Positions 1-9,023 of a DNA stretch of 38,186 nucleotides are shown piece after piece. This DNA comes from Prosthecobacter debontii. GTDB lineage: Bacteria > Verrucomicrobiota > Verrucomicrobiia > Verrucomicrobiales > Akkermansiaceae. The position numbers and the translations under genes were made by a program. The notes under the pieces were generated by a model. That model searched no databases and was not told where the DNA came from. It saw only the letters and a program-made list of their open reading frames with translations. How positions within the stretch are numbered: position 1 is the stretch's first letter; every line of letters begins with the position of its first letter. The stretch spans positions 1-38,186 of the forward strand of contig CAMBQC010000008.1 of the NCBI GenBank assembly GCA_945869855.1. Direction: 5' to 3'.

Positions 1-23
1 GCCGCGCCTGTGGCAAAGACATC

Positions 24-716
24 TTGAAAGCGAATACGAAAGCAATCCTACGTAAGTGGCTCAAGCGGTTGACTCTCTCTGGGCTGCTACTGTTGCTGCT
101 TAGTGTGGGGCTGATCATTTACGCGAATGCCACCGCGGTGTGGTCTTCGCAGGGCAAACTTTTCGAAGACGTGAAGGATCTCCCAAGTGCGAAAGTGGGT
201 CTCGTTTTTGGAACCACCGACCGCCTCAATGGTCGTGAAAACCGTTATTTTCGCTACCGTATCGATGCGGCGGTGAAGGTCTGGAAAGCGGGCAAGGTGG
301 AGACGTTCATCGTCTCAGGCGACAATCGCAGCAAGTATTATAACGAACCGCAGAAAATGAAGAACGCGCTGGTCGAGGCGGGTGTGCCGACCTCACGCAT
401 TGTCTGCGATTACGCCGGGCTGCGGACACTCGATTCGGTGGTTCGGGCGAAGAAGATTTTCGGCGCGGACAAGATCCTAGTCATCAGCCAGCGCTTCCAG
501 AACGAGCGCGCGATCTATCTCGCGCAGGCGAACGGGATCGAGGCCTTCGGTTTCAACGCGGAGGACGTGGAACTACAGGCAGGCTACAAAACCAAGATCC
601 GCGAGGTCGGTGCGCGCGTCAAGATGTGGCTCGATGTGAACTTCCTCGACACCGCCCCCGCGCACCTCGGCGAAAAGGTCGAGCTGCCCGGCGATCCTCA
701 ATCCCCAGCGCCGTAG
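24..716 (+). CDS. SanA/YdcF-like (DUF218) envelope protein
   Basis: A 230-residue protein with one N-terminal membrane segment at about residues 17-36 (leucine-rich, preceded by Lys/Arg), followed by a DUF218-type domain. Family features are visible: the strand VGLVFGTTDR near residue 58, the segment VETFIVSGDN near 92, and the helix around RTLDSVVRAKKIFG near 134. SanA-like proteins are inner-membrane proteins linked to envelope barrier function in enterobacteria, and their chemistry is unknown. The start used is a TTG at 24. The frame stays open to the window edge without a stop, so the true start may lie upstream. It converges with the next gene and their 3' ends overlap by 19 bp. The family call is fairly sure, the cellular role is not. 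Confidence 0.8.
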   Translation: MKANTKAILRKWLKRLTLSGLLLLLLSVGLIIYANATAVWSSQGKLFEDVKDLPSAKVGLVFGTTDRLNGRENRYFRYRIDAAVKVWKAGKVETFIVSGDNRSKYYNEPQKMKNALVEAGVPTSRIVCDYAGLRTLDSVVRAKKIFGADKILVISQRFQNERAIYLAQANGIEAFGFNAEDVELQAGYKTKIREVGARVKMWLDVNFLDTAPAHLGEKVELPGDPQSPAP

Positions 717-1573
717 CGCATGACGGGAGAGTTCGCCTTTTCGGAAACGGCGAAGATCGTCTTGCCGTCCCTTGAGAACGCCACGGCTTCCGCCTGCGTG
801 AGCTTATGTGGTGCGAGAACTTCCGGCTTTTTCGCGAAAGCGTCCGCCCACGATTCCTTCTCCTCGCGTCGGAATAGGAACACGCCGAGGTAGGTCACGA
901 TGGCGGCCATGTGATGATCGGCGGAAATGTCTAGGCCGGTGGGTTGGTTCGCGAACGGAACGGAAACGATACCAGGCGACTTGGTTTCGGTGACCCCGAT
1001 CTTGCGGGCGATGGCGTTCTTCGCCGGTTTCAGCGGCAGTTCGTAAACGACCGGCGGCTCGGTGCGCTTACTGACGAGGATGACCTTCGCGTTCTCCGCA
1101 TCCACCGCGACACTCTCGCAATCTCGCGGGCTGTCCTCGTAGGTGAAGGTGATTTGCCACAGAATGGGGGCTTTGCCGGAAAGGGTTTCGCCTTCGGCGG
1201 GCAGCTTCGGCTCGCGGACGATGTAGAGGTTGCAGGCTTCCCGGGCGGAGCCGTTGTCGCCGGTATCCGCGATAAGCAGGCAATGGCTTCCATCCATCGT
1301 GAACGCCGCGAGATCCTCCCAATCCTTGTTCACCGCGTCGGTCACGGTCACCGCTCCGCGCGATGTGCCATCGGTCTGCGCGAGATGGATCTCGGGCGTG
1401 CCGCCGCTGTCATTGATCATCCAGAGAAATCCGTCAGCGGAAGGCGAGGCGGCGAGACCGGAAGCCTCGGTGACGGCGGGCGAGGTGATCTTGGCATCGC
1501 CTGGCCGCAGAACGAAGGCGGGCTCCGCTGCATGCACGGCCGTGATGAGAAAGGGGAATGCGAAGGCGCGCAT
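698..1573 (-). CDS. Secreted beta-propeller-like hypothetical protein
   Basis: A 291-residue protein. The ATG at 1573 is preferred because it begins a short signal peptide (MRAFAFPFLITAVHAAE). The open frame upstream to 1732 reads as non-coding sequence under the divergent dehydrogenase gene. The mature part has repeated strand units such as SGLAASPSADGFLWMINDSG (about residues 37-56), LLIADTGDNG, CESVAVDAE and EAVAFSRDGKTIFAVSE. These resemble the SdiA-regulated / esterase-like phytase beta-propeller families. It probably acts in the periplasm or outside the cell. Its substrate cannot be read from the sequence. It converges with and overlaps the SanA-like gene by 19 bp. Confidence 0.7.
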   Translation of the reverse strand: MRAFAFPFLITAVHAAEPAFVLRPGDAKITSPAVTEASGLAASPSADGFLWMINDSGGTPEIHLAQTDGTSRGAVTVTDAVNKDWEDLAAFTMDGSHCLLIADTGDNGSAREACNLYIVREPKLPAEGETLSGKAPILWQITFTYEDSPRDCESVAVDAENAKVILVSKRTEPPVVYELPLKPAKNAIARKIGVTETKSPGIVSVPFANQPTGLDISADHHMAAIVTYLGVFLFRREEKESWADAFAKKPEVLAPHKLTQAEAVAFSRDGKTIFAVSEKANSPVMRYGAGD

Positions 1574-1696
1574 GGTTCCCAGACAAGCTGGATGCTGGAG
1601 GTGGAAATGCCAGAAATTTTCCAAGTCTTGGCCTTGCGGAAAACAGGGCGGAGGGCTTGGATGGCGCCTCTCCGCAAACAAATCCCCATACCGACC

Positions 1697-2770
1697 ATGT
1701 CCGATTTCCTCACCGTCTCCCGCGAAGCTCACGACCAGCTTGTCATCGCCGCCTACAAATCACGCGGTTACAACGATGATGAGGCCGTGCTCGGCACGAA
1801 ACTCGCCGCCGAAGCTGCGCGCCACGGCATCCGCACCCACCATGCGCTCAAGGCGCTGCACCTGGATCACCTTTTCGGCTCGGCCATCGGCGGCTGCGTG
1901 CCCGGCGCGGAAATCGAGGTGCTGCCTTCCCGTTTCCCCGCCTCCGAAATCTGGAACGCGAACAAGAAACTCGGCCAGGCCGTCGCCTACCGCGCGATCG
2001 ACCGTGCCATCGAGCTCGCGGACCAATACGGCATCGCCCAGATCGCGGTGGACAATGCGTTCCACTACCTCTGGGGCGGCGGCTACGTGATGGAGGCCGC
2101 CGAGCGCGGATATTTCGCTTACACGAACTGCACCTCCACCCTCGCCGAGGTCGTTCCGTTCGGCGGAAAATTCCCGACCCTCGGCACGAACCCGCACTCA
2201 TGGGGCATCCCCTCGCAGGGCGCGAACGGTTTCCCTATTGTGATGGACTGGGCCACCGCCACCGTGGCGATGGGCCGCGTGCAGGCTCTGAAACGCGAGG
2301 GTAAACAACTCCCTCCCGGAGCCGCTGTCGATAAGAACGGCCAGCCCACGACCGACCCGAACGAGGTCAGCGCACTGCTACCGTTCGGCGGCCACAAAGG
2401 CTACGGCATGTGCCTTCTCAACGAGATCTTCGGCGGCCTGATCGGTGGTTCTATCCCTACGATTCGCGGACGTGGAAACGCGGATCAAACGGAGAAAACC
2501 ACCATGGTGTTCTATTTCCACGTCATCCATCCAGACGCGATCTCCGGCGGAAATTTCGCGAAAGGCCGCTCACAGATCCAGAACCTCAAGGCCGTCCTCG
2601 ACGACGTCCTCGGTCACGGCAATGACAACGCCATGCTCCCCGGCCAGATCGAGGCAAGCGCCCGTAAGGCCTCCGACGCGGCGGGCGGACTCCACTTCAC
2701 CCCCGCCGAGATCGCTGAGTTCAACGAACTCGCTCGCGAGCTGGGTCTAGCCGAGCTGACCGGGAAGTGA
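1697..2770 (+). CDS. Malate/L-lactate dehydrogenase family (Ldh_2) oxidoreductase
   Basis: A 357-residue member of the NAD(P)-dependent Ldh_2 family, which includes malate, L-lactate, ureidoglycolate and delta1-piperideine-2-carboxylate dehydrogenases. Family signatures are visible: the N-terminal RHGIRTHHALKALHL segment (equivalent of the SHG motif), FGGKFPTLGTNPHSWGIPS near the middle, VMDWATATVAMGRV, and LLPFGGHKGYGM. Length matches the family (about 340-360). The ATG at 1697 begins the conserved domain. A longer open frame back to 944 runs antisense to the neighbouring gene and is not credible. No strong ribosome site is visible. The exact 2-oxo/2-hydroxy acid substrate cannot be decided from the sequence. 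It converges on tsaD. Confidence 0.85.
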   Translation: MSDFLTVSREAHDQLVIAAYKSRGYNDDEAVLGTKLAAEAARHGIRTHHALKALHLDHLFGSAIGGCVPGAEIEVLPSRFPASEIWNANKKLGQAVAYRAIDRAIELADQYGIAQIAVDNAFHYLWGGGYVMEAAERGYFAYTNCTSTLAEVVPFGGKFPTLGTNPHSWGIPSQGANGFPIVMDWATATVAMGRVQALKREGKQLPPGAAVDKNGQPTTDPNEVSALLPFGGHKGYGMCLLNEIFGGLIGGSIPTIRGRGNADQTEKTTMVFYFHVIHPDAISGGNFAKGRSQIQNLKAVLDDVLGHGNDNAMLPGQIEASARKASDAAGGLHFTPAEIAEFNELARELGLAELTGK

Positions 2771-2781
2771 GAGCAGGGAGC

Positions 2782-2798
2782 GCGGGTTTGCAACCCGC
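2782..2798. terminator. Hairpin between convergent genes
   Basis: A perfect 7-bp stem (GCGGGTT / AACCCGC) with a 3-base loop lies in the 33-bp gap between the convergent dehydrogenase and tsaD genes. It has no T-run, so a role as a shared terminator is only an inference. It also resembles the other short intergenic palindromes in this window (12752, 17028, 26058). Confidence 0.4.
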
Positions 2799-2803
2799 AT
2801 TCC

Positions 2804-3880
2804 TTACAGCCGGAGATTCGGATCAATATCCCCATCCAGCGCATCGGTTTTCCCTGCGAAGAACCGCAGCAGCCCCGCGAAGCCGATCATCGCCGCGTTG
2901 TCGGTGCAAACACCCGGCTCCGCCACCGCGAGCTCGATGCTTTCTTTCCCGCAGCGGACGGAAAACGCCTCCCGCACTGCTCGGTTCAGGCTCACGCCGC
3001 CGGAGAGGCCGATGATGTCCGCGTCCGCCCGTTTCGCCGCGCGGATGGCTTTCTCTAACAGAACCTCGACCACCGCAGTTTGAAACGAAGCAGCGATGTC
3101 CGTAATTTTGGCGTCAGGATTTTTCTGGAGCGTGTAGAGCACCGCCGTTTTCAGGCCGGAGAATGAAAAATCCAGCTCGCCGGCCTGCATCATGGAGCGC
3201 GGGAAATCGTAGGCCGCAGGGTCGCCGTTTTTCGCCGCCTTCTCGATCCCTGGGCCGCCTGGGTAGGGGAGGCCGAGCATTTTACCGACCTTGTCGAAGG
3301 CCTCGCCTGCCGCGTCGTCGCGGGTGGTGCCCATCTGTTGGTAATCGCCTGCCGCGCGGACATCCATTAGCAGCGTATGGCCACCGGAAACAATCAGCCC
3401 GATGTGGGGAGGCACCGCCGTGCGATCCATGAACGGCGAAAGCAGATGCCCCTCCATGTGGTTCACGCCGACGAAGGGTTTCCCGGAAACGCAGGCCATC
3501 GCCTTCGCCGCCGTGCTGCCCACCAAAAGCGAAGAAGCCAGCCCCGGCCCCATCGTCGCGCCGAACACATCCACGTCGCCCATCCCGATCCCCGCCGTAT
3601 CCAGCGCCCGCTCGACGAGCGCGTTGAGATTCAGCGAATGGCTGCGCGACGCCACCTCCGGCACCACGCCGCCGTGCTCGCGGTGTTCCTCGATCTGAGA
3701 GGCCACCTCGCTGGCCAGCACTTCCGCTGCACCGCCCGGTTCCCCGCGCAGGATCGCCACCGCCGTCTCATCGCATGAACTCTCGATCGCCAGGAAAACC
3801 GCCACGCGCGGATGATCTATGACAAGCGTGCTTTCGGCAACAGGAGAGTGGGCTTCAGCCTGTTGAGTGCGCGCGATCAT
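2804..3880 (-). CDS. tsaD: tRNA N6-adenosine threonylcarbamoyltransferase TsaD
   Basis: TsaD transfers the threonylcarbamoyl group from TC-AMP to A37 of ANN-decoding tRNAs, working with TsaB and TsaE in the cytoplasm. The ASKHA-fold hallmarks are present: LAIESSCDETA at the N-terminus, the metal-binding NHMEGHL, SGGHTLLM, the nucleotide-loop region DDAAGEAFDKVGKMLG, FSFSGLKTAV and CTDNAAMIGFAGL. The start is uncertain. The open frame runs to an ATG at 3961 (385 aa) with a purine-rich site 13-15 nt upstream. The ATG at 3880 gives 358 aa. A GTG at 3805 would start right at the conserved domain (333 aa). 3880 is a compromise closest to the usual 340-350 residues. It is divergent from gdhA. TsaB and TsaE are not in the window. 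Confidence 0.95.
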   Translation of the reverse strand: MIARTQQAEAHSPVAESTLVIDHPRVAVFLAIESSCDETAVAILRGEPGGAAEVLASEVASQIEEHREHGGVVPEVASRSHSLNLNALVERALDTAGIGMGDVDVFGATMGPGLASSLLVGSTAAKAMACVSGKPFVGVNHMEGHLLSPFMDRTAVPPHIGLIVSGGHTLLMDVRAAGDYQQMGTTRDDAAGEAFDKVGKMLGLPYPGGPGIEKAAKNGDPAAYDFPRSMMQAGELDFSFSGLKTAVLYTLQKNPDAKITDIAASFQTAVVEVLLEKAIRAAKRADADIIGLSGGVSLNRAVREAFSVRCGKESIELAVAEPGVCTDNAAMIGFAGLLRFFAGKTDALDGDIDPNLRL

Positions 3881-4073
3881 TCGCCGCTTTTGTTCAAGGA
3901 CGGGCTGGTTTGCGCAGGCGCTTCGAACTTTCCATGTCAAAGCTGTTTCCGGCATAAACATACAACAGCGATGATCCTCTCCGCACTCAAAAGGCTTCGC
4001 CCAACTCCAGCCTTCGCTTCACTCCGCAAATATCCCATTTCCTTTCGCGTGTGATATGGGAAGATATGCGGAT

Positions 4074-5432
4074 ATGGAAACCAACCCCGCGATCAAAAGA
4101 GAAATTACCGCGTTCATGGACGGGCTGCGGAAGCGAAACAAGGGCGAGACCGAGTTCCAGCAGGCGGTGCGCGAGGCGGTGGAGACACTCATCCCTTTCA
4201 CGGCGGAGCATACCCAATACCGCGACGCCTACATCCTAGAGCGGATGACGGAGCCGGACCGTATCATCAGCTTCCGCGTGACGTGGGAGGACGACAAGGG
4301 CGGCATCCGCGCCGACCGCGCGTGGCGGGTGCAGTTCAACAACTCCATCGGCCCCTACAAGGGTGGGCTGCGCTTTCATCCTTCCGTGAACCAGAGCGTG
4401 TTGAAATTCCTCGGCTTCGAGCAGGTGTTGAAAAACAGCCTCACCGGCCTGCCGATGGGCGGCGCGAAGGGCGGCTCGAACTTCAATCCCAAGGGCAAGT
4501 CCGACCGCGAGGTGATGCGTTTCTGCCAATCCATGATGATCGAGCTGCACCGCCACATCGGCGAGGACGTGGATGTTCCAGCGGGTGACATCGGCGTCGG
4601 CGCCCGGGAGATCAGCTATCTTTTCGGGACATACAAGCGCCTTGAGAACCGCTTCGCGGGAATTCTAACAGGGAAGGGTTTGTCCTTCGGCGGCAGCCTC
4701 GTCCGCAAGGAGGCGACGGGTTACGGCGCGGTGTATTTCATGCGGCTCATGCTTGAGCAGGAAGGGGAGGGTATCTCGGGAAAAACGGCGCTCGTCTCCG
4801 GCTCGGGGAACGTCGCGCTCTATTGCATCGAGAAACTCATAGAGCTCGGCGCCACCGTACTCACCGCCTCGGACTCCGACGGTTTCATCCACGATCCGCA
4901 GGGGATCACTCGCGAGAAGCTGGATTGGCTCATTGATCTCAAGGAAAACCGCCGCGGGCGCATCCAGGGTTACGCGGAGAAATTCGGCTGCGATTACCAT
5001 GAGGGTAAAACCCCATGGGGCGTAAAGGCGGATCTCGCTTTCCCCTGTGCTACGCAGAACGAGTTGGAAGCGGATGACGCCACGGCGATGCTGAAAAACG
5101 GCGTGCGTGCCGTCGCCGAGGGCGCGAACATGCCCTGTAGCGCGGAAGCCACGGAAATTTTCCTGGCGAATGACGTCCTCTTCGGCCCCGCGAAGGCGGC
5201 GAACGCGGGGGGCGTCGCCGTCTCTGGCCTTGAGCAGAGCCAGAACCAGCTCCGCATCAGCTGGAGCCGTGAGGAAGTGGACGCGCGCCTCGTCGCAATC
5301 ATGACCGATATCCACACGAAATGCGTGCGATATGGCGCAAGACAAGGGAGGCCCGTGGACTACCGCGCGGGGGCGAACATCGCTGGCTTCGTAAAAGTGG
5401 CGGATGCGATGCTCGCCTACGGGGTCGTGTGA
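4074..5432 (+). CDS. gdhA: NADP-type glutamate dehydrogenase
   Basis: Catalyses reductive amination of 2-oxoglutarate to glutamate, or the reverse; it is cytoplasmic and central to ammonium assimilation. At 452 residues it fits the hexameric family of about 450. Visible motifs are QFNNSIGPYKGGLRFHPSV, the catalytic-lysine region GLPMGGAKGGSNF, VPAGDIGVGAREI, the Rossmann segment ALVSGSGNVALYCIEKLIELG and the C-terminal region around NAGGVAVSGLEQSQN. NADP preference is inferred from overall similarity to the enterobacterial GdhA type. The ATG at 4074 is preferred because a GGAAG site lies 10 bases upstream. An in-frame ATG at 4056 would add six residues but has no such site. It is divergent from tsaD. 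Confidence 0.95.
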   Translation: METNPAIKREITAFMDGLRKRNKGETEFQQAVREAVETLIPFTAEHTQYRDAYILERMTEPDRIISFRVTWEDDKGGIRADRAWRVQFNNSIGPYKGGLRFHPSVNQSVLKFLGFEQVLKNSLTGLPMGGAKGGSNFNPKGKSDREVMRFCQSMMIELHRHIGEDVDVPAGDIGVGAREISYLFGTYKRLENRFAGILTGKGLSFGGSLVRKEATGYGAVYFMRLMLEQEGEGISGKTALVSGSGNVALYCIEKLIELGATVLTASDSDGFIHDPQGITREKLDWLIDLKENRRGRIQGYAEKFGCDYHEGKTPWGVKADLAFPCATQNELEADDATAMLKNGVRAVAEGANMPCSAEATEIFLANDVLFGPAKAANAGGVAVSGLEQSQNQLRISWSREEVDARLVAIMTDIHTKCVRYGARQGRPVDYRAGANIAGFVKVADAMLAYGVV

Positions 5433-5440
5433 AACGAATT

Positions 5441-5465
5441 GGGTGGAGATGCGCCACTCTCACCC
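5441..5465 (+). terminator. Possible gdhA terminator hairpin
   Basis: A GGGTGGAG / CTC-T-CACCC imperfect stem begins 8 bases after the gdhA stop. There is no clean T-run, only CTTTT a few bases later. The rest of the 244-bp gap to the next gene is AT-richer and probably holds the promoter of the subtilase gene. No confident promoter boxes were picked out. Confidence 0.3.
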
Positions 5466-5676
5466 GCGTAGCGCTTTTCGCTCCATGGGACTTCTGGCGC
5501 CAGCGGGTCATACCTTATTCAAGAACGGGAAGCATTTTTTGTAAAAATTGTATGGCTATTCGGCTCGGTTTTTTCACCCAGCTTTTTTTAGACGCTGCGA
5601 ACGTCGCTCGATTTCGATGAGAATTCGTCACATATTTGTTTTGCCTTTATGTCCTTCTAGAAATTAGAGAAAAAGA

Positions 5677-7431
5677 ATGAAGCGTGCAAAAAAATCGGAT
5701 AATCCATGCCTATTTTTGGTTTTTGCTTTTCTTTCTTACGGCGGCGCACTGCTTCCTCTCATGGGTGTTCAGCTTGATGGCTACACCGTGAATGCCAGCG
5801 GAGCCGTGATCTCTACGCTCAACCCCAACTCGACGTTCCAAGCGGAGAACTATATCGTCTCAAGTAGTCCGAGCATTTTAACTGGGATCAACATCAATAG
5901 CTTTGTCGGGGCGAATACATTTTATTCGGCCGGTTATACCGGGACGAACGCCACCATGCTGAATATCGAGGCAGGTCACATTTGGAGCGGACACGAATCG
6001 CTCGGCCACACCATCCAAAACAACAATGCCGCCTCAGGCGCACTCAACGAGGCGGATCGCCACGCAACGTGGGTCGGCGCTGCGATGGGCGGGCGCCTCG
6101 GCGGCTCGTCTCCGGCTGGATTCCAGCAAGGCATCGCTCATGGCGCGACCTTGCGCAGCTCCGCTATTGCCACGAAATGGCTGGGAAGTGCCTATGCAGG
6201 CAGCTTCGACGACACCATTGAGAGCTCGCTGGATCATATGGCTTCTGTATTGGGTCAAGCCAATGTTGCCAACAGTTCGTTTGGTTTCACGGATTCATCG
6301 TCCTCCTCGGGGTTTGCATGGGCGTATGATGCGATCACAAAGAATAACCCGCGCACCACCTGGGTCTTCGCAGCGGGGAACAGCGGTCCAAGTGGCAACA
6401 CGGTGGGTGCGCCAGCCTCCGGTTACAACGGCATTTCGGTGGGTGCTACTGGCCCTGGAAACGCTTACACCACCGTGGCTTCATTCAGTTCGCGCGGCCC
6501 CCAGAACTACTTCGACCCTGTAAATGGTATTATAGCGGGAGTCCGGGCGCCCGTGGATATTCTGGCTCCCGGGCAAACCCTTACCCTGGCATTCTATGGA
6601 GGTCAGACAGGCGGTAATGGGATCGCTCTACCTGGATCCACGCTCGTTGAGGGAACGAATCTATACAGCGGCGGCGTGGCTGGCACGAGTTTTGCCGCGC
6701 CGATCGTGGCAGGTGGGGCTACATTGCTCAATGATGCCAGTATTAGCCTCGGTATGGGTCAGAATTCGCGTGAGAGCAGGGTGATCAAGGCGGTATTGAT
6801 GAACTCGGCGGACAAGCTCGCCGGTTGGACAAACAACCCGACGGTCATATCCGGAGCCTCGGTCACAACCCAGGGTGTTGATTTCGTCCAAGGAGCCGGG
6901 CAGATGAATCTCACGAAAGCGTACACGCAGTATATCGGGGGGGGGCAGGACGTGGCCGGCAGCGGCGGCGGTGCTATCGGTGCGGTGGGCTGGGACTTCG
7001 GGGGTTTTGGAAATTCTCTGGCCAATAACGACTACCCCATGACCACCCTCCTACTCGGCGGCACGAACTTGACTGCGACGCTCGCGTGGTTCCGCGACCG
7101 CACCTACGTTCCCGGTAGCTTCGTGGCCTCAGATGACTCATTCGCAAATCTCGATCTTCAGCTGTGGGACTCGGCTTTCACCACCATGTTCGCCAGCAGC
7201 CAGGGTCTTTACGACAGCAATGAGCATCTCAGCCTGACGATTCCCGCGACCGGAAGCTACGGCATACGCGTATCCCGTAAGAACAATATGTTCGGTGCCC
7301 TGGCGGGTATCGATTACGGATTGGCATGGTCCGCAACGGCGATTCCCGAGCCTTCCTACATGCTGACCCTCGGAACCGCAGCGCTCCTCCTCACCTCGTT
7401 GCGGCACCGCCGTGGTTATGCTGCCAGCTGA
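5677..7431 (+). CDS. S8 (subtilisin-like) peptidase with PEP-CTERM anchor
   Basis: A 584-residue exported protein. A hydrophobic signal segment spans about residues 11-30. The subtilase core has His129 in DRHATWVGAAMGG, the oxyanion Asn235 in FAAGNSGPSG and the nucleophile Ser338 in GTSFAAPIVAGG. At the usual Asp position (IDTG in relatives) the protein reads IEAG, so Glu98 seems to replace the catalytic Asp. After the protease core comes a beta-rich region (about 430-550) resembling a pre-peptidase C-terminal domain. The C-terminus is a PEP-CTERM signal: Pro-Glu-Pro at 557-559, a hydrophobic stretch, then RHRRG. Such tails are sorted by exosortases, and none is encoded here. Activity is uncertain because of Glu98. 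Confidence 0.85.
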   Translation: MKRAKKSDNPCLFLVFAFLSYGGALLPLMGVQLDGYTVNASGAVISTLNPNSTFQAENYIVSSSPSILTGININSFVGANTFYSAGYTGTNATMLNIEAGHIWSGHESLGHTIQNNNAASGALNEADRHATWVGAAMGGRLGGSSPAGFQQGIAHGATLRSSAIATKWLGSAYAGSFDDTIESSLDHMASVLGQANVANSSFGFTDSSSSSGFAWAYDAITKNNPRTTWVFAAGNSGPSGNTVGAPASGYNGISVGATGPGNAYTTVASFSSRGPQNYFDPVNGIIAGVRAPVDILAPGQTLTLAFYGGQTGGNGIALPGSTLVEGTNLYSGGVAGTSFAAPIVAGGATLLNDASISLGMGQNSRESRVIKAVLMNSADKLAGWTNNPTVISGASVTTQGVDFVQGAGQMNLTKAYTQYIGGGQDVAGSGGGAIGAVGWDFGGFGNSLANNDYPMTTLLLGGTNLTATLAWFRDRTYVPGSFVASDDSFANLDLQLWDSAFTTMFASSQGLYDSNEHLSLTIPATGSYGIRVSRKNNMFGALAGIDYGLAWSATAIPEPSYMLTLGTAALLLTSLRHRRGYAAS

Positions 7432-7639
7432 GAGTGCGCTCTACCCAGAGCTGGACGGTGTGCTCGCTGCGGCGGTTGAGGTGCACGGCATGTTCGGAGG
7501 TTTCGGCAATTATTTCTAACAACGTTGTAGCGCGGGCCGGAGAACGGCTCAACCTCGAATAGCACGAACGCCACCCGAGGCAATCTTGCACCTTGCATTC
7601 CTTCCGTTCATCCCGGAATCTCCCGTCCCAACGTGCTTT

Positions 7640-9022
7640 ATGCCCGAAACCGACGCAGAAGAAACCCTGTTGATTGTGGATCCCGATCTGGATTTCCTAG
7701 ACTGGGCCACAAAGCATCTTGCTGCGAAGGGCCTGCGCATCCTCCGCTGCGATGACGCGGGCAAGGCGATCAAGGTGATCGAGAAAACGCCGGTCTGTGT
7801 GGTCGTCGCAGCGGTCGATCTGCAACCCTTCGACGGCCTTGACCTCCTCGGCCGGATTCGGGCGCAAAGCCCCGATACGCTGGTCATCCTCACTTCTGGT
7901 TTCCCCACCACAGGGCAGATCATCGAGGCCACCCAGAAGGGCGCGCATGATGTGCTTAGAAAAGAGTCGCTCTCGTTCGAGCTGCGGCCGGTGGTCGAGT
8001 CGGCGCTGCAGACGGTAGAGGATAGGCGCAGTGCGGAGCGGCCGACGGCGGAGCTGCCGAGTTCGGACGGGCGCGTGAAAATCATCGGCGTATCGCGCGC
8101 CTTGCAGGAAGTTTTCAAGCTCGTCGGCCGCGTGGCGAGGTCAGACGCGCCGGTTCTTATTACCGGGGAAAGCGGCACTGGCAAGGAACTAGTCGCGAAG
8201 GCGGTGCATGAATACAGTCCTCGCCGCCAGAAGGAGATGATCACGATCAACTGCGGCGCAATCCCAGAAAACCTTCTCGAAAGCGAACTCTTCGGCCACG
8301 AGAAAGGTTCGTTCACTGGCGCGTTTTCACGCCGCGAGGGCCGCTTCGAGCAGGCGGATGGCGGAACGCTCTTCCTCGATGAGATCGGCGACATGCCGCT
8401 CACGATCCAGGTGAAACTTCTGCGCGTACTGCAGGATGGGGGGTTCTCACGGGTCGGCTCCAACGACATGCTCAAAACAGATGTCCGCATCGTCGCCGCC
8501 ACGCACAAGAATCTCGCCGCCGAGGTTTCCGCAGGGCGTTTCCGGGAGGATTTATTCTACCGGCTAAACGTTGTCGAGCTGCGCATCCCGCCGCTTCGCG
8601 ATCGCCCCGAGGATATCCCGCTACTGGCCGAGTATTTCCTCCAGCGCATTACTAGGAAAAACGGTATGGCGCGGATCCGCATCTCCGGCGAGGCCATCGC
8701 CACGCTTTGCTCGCACAATTGGCCGGGCAATGTCCGTGAGCTGGAAAACACCATCGCCCGCGCCTGTGCGCTCGCTTCCTCGCAGATCCTTTTACCCGCT
8801 GATATCCCTCTCGCCTCGGCTCCTATCAGGACTTCCGCCCTGGCGCACGGACTCGATCAGGTGATCAATGCCGCGCCCACCAACACGCCGCTGATGACCT
8901 GGGTTTCCAGCCAGATCGTCGGGCGCATGCTCGACCGCTCCGGCGGCGATCTCAAGGAAACCGCCCGCGCGCTCGGCGTGGAGCTTGCTGATGTGAAACG
9001 CATCCTCTCTTCCAAGGACTGA
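7640..9022 (+). CDS. NtrC-family sigma-54 activator with degenerate receiver
   Basis: A 460-residue regulator with an N-terminal receiver (about 8-125), a sigma-54-interacting AAA+ domain (about 148-375) and a short C-terminal helix-turn-helix-like segment (about 415-460). Walker A is GESGTGKE (176-183), the sigma-54 contact loop is GSFTGA (223-228), Walker B is GGTLFLDE (241-248), and the R-finger region contains FREDLFYRLN. The receiver appears unable to be phosphorylated normally: aligned on the DG at 65-66, Ala58 sits at the phospho-Asp position, and the N-terminal acidic pair reads DP. ATG 7640 is preferred to an upstream TTG at 7586. It ends 1 bp before upp. Target genes are not evident. 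Confidence 0.88.
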   Translation: MPETDAEETLLIVDPDLDFLDWATKHLAAKGLRILRCDDAGKAIKVIEKTPVCVVVAAVDLQPFDGLDLLGRIRAQSPDTLVILTSGFPTTGQIIEATQKGAHDVLRKESLSFELRPVVESALQTVEDRRSAERPTAELPSSDGRVKIIGVSRALQEVFKLVGRVARSDAPVLITGESGTGKELVAKAVHEYSPRRQKEMITINCGAIPENLLESELFGHEKGSFTGAFSRREGRFEQADGGTLFLDEIGDMPLTIQVKLLRVLQDGGFSRVGSNDMLKTDVRIVAATHKNLAAEVSAGRFREDLFYRLNVVELRIPPLRDRPEDIPLLAEYFLQRITRKNGMARIRISGEAIATLCSHNWPGNVRELENTIARACALASSQILLPADIPLASAPIRTSALAHGLDQVINAAPTNTPLMTWVSSQIVGRMLDRSGGDLKETARALGVELADVKRILSSKD

Positions 9023-9023
9023 A

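Noticed and set aside
944..1696. N-terminal extension of the malate/lactate dehydrogenase frame
   Set aside because: It is antisense to the secreted propeller gene, is Arg/Gly-rich shadow sequence, and the family domain starts at the ATG at 1697.
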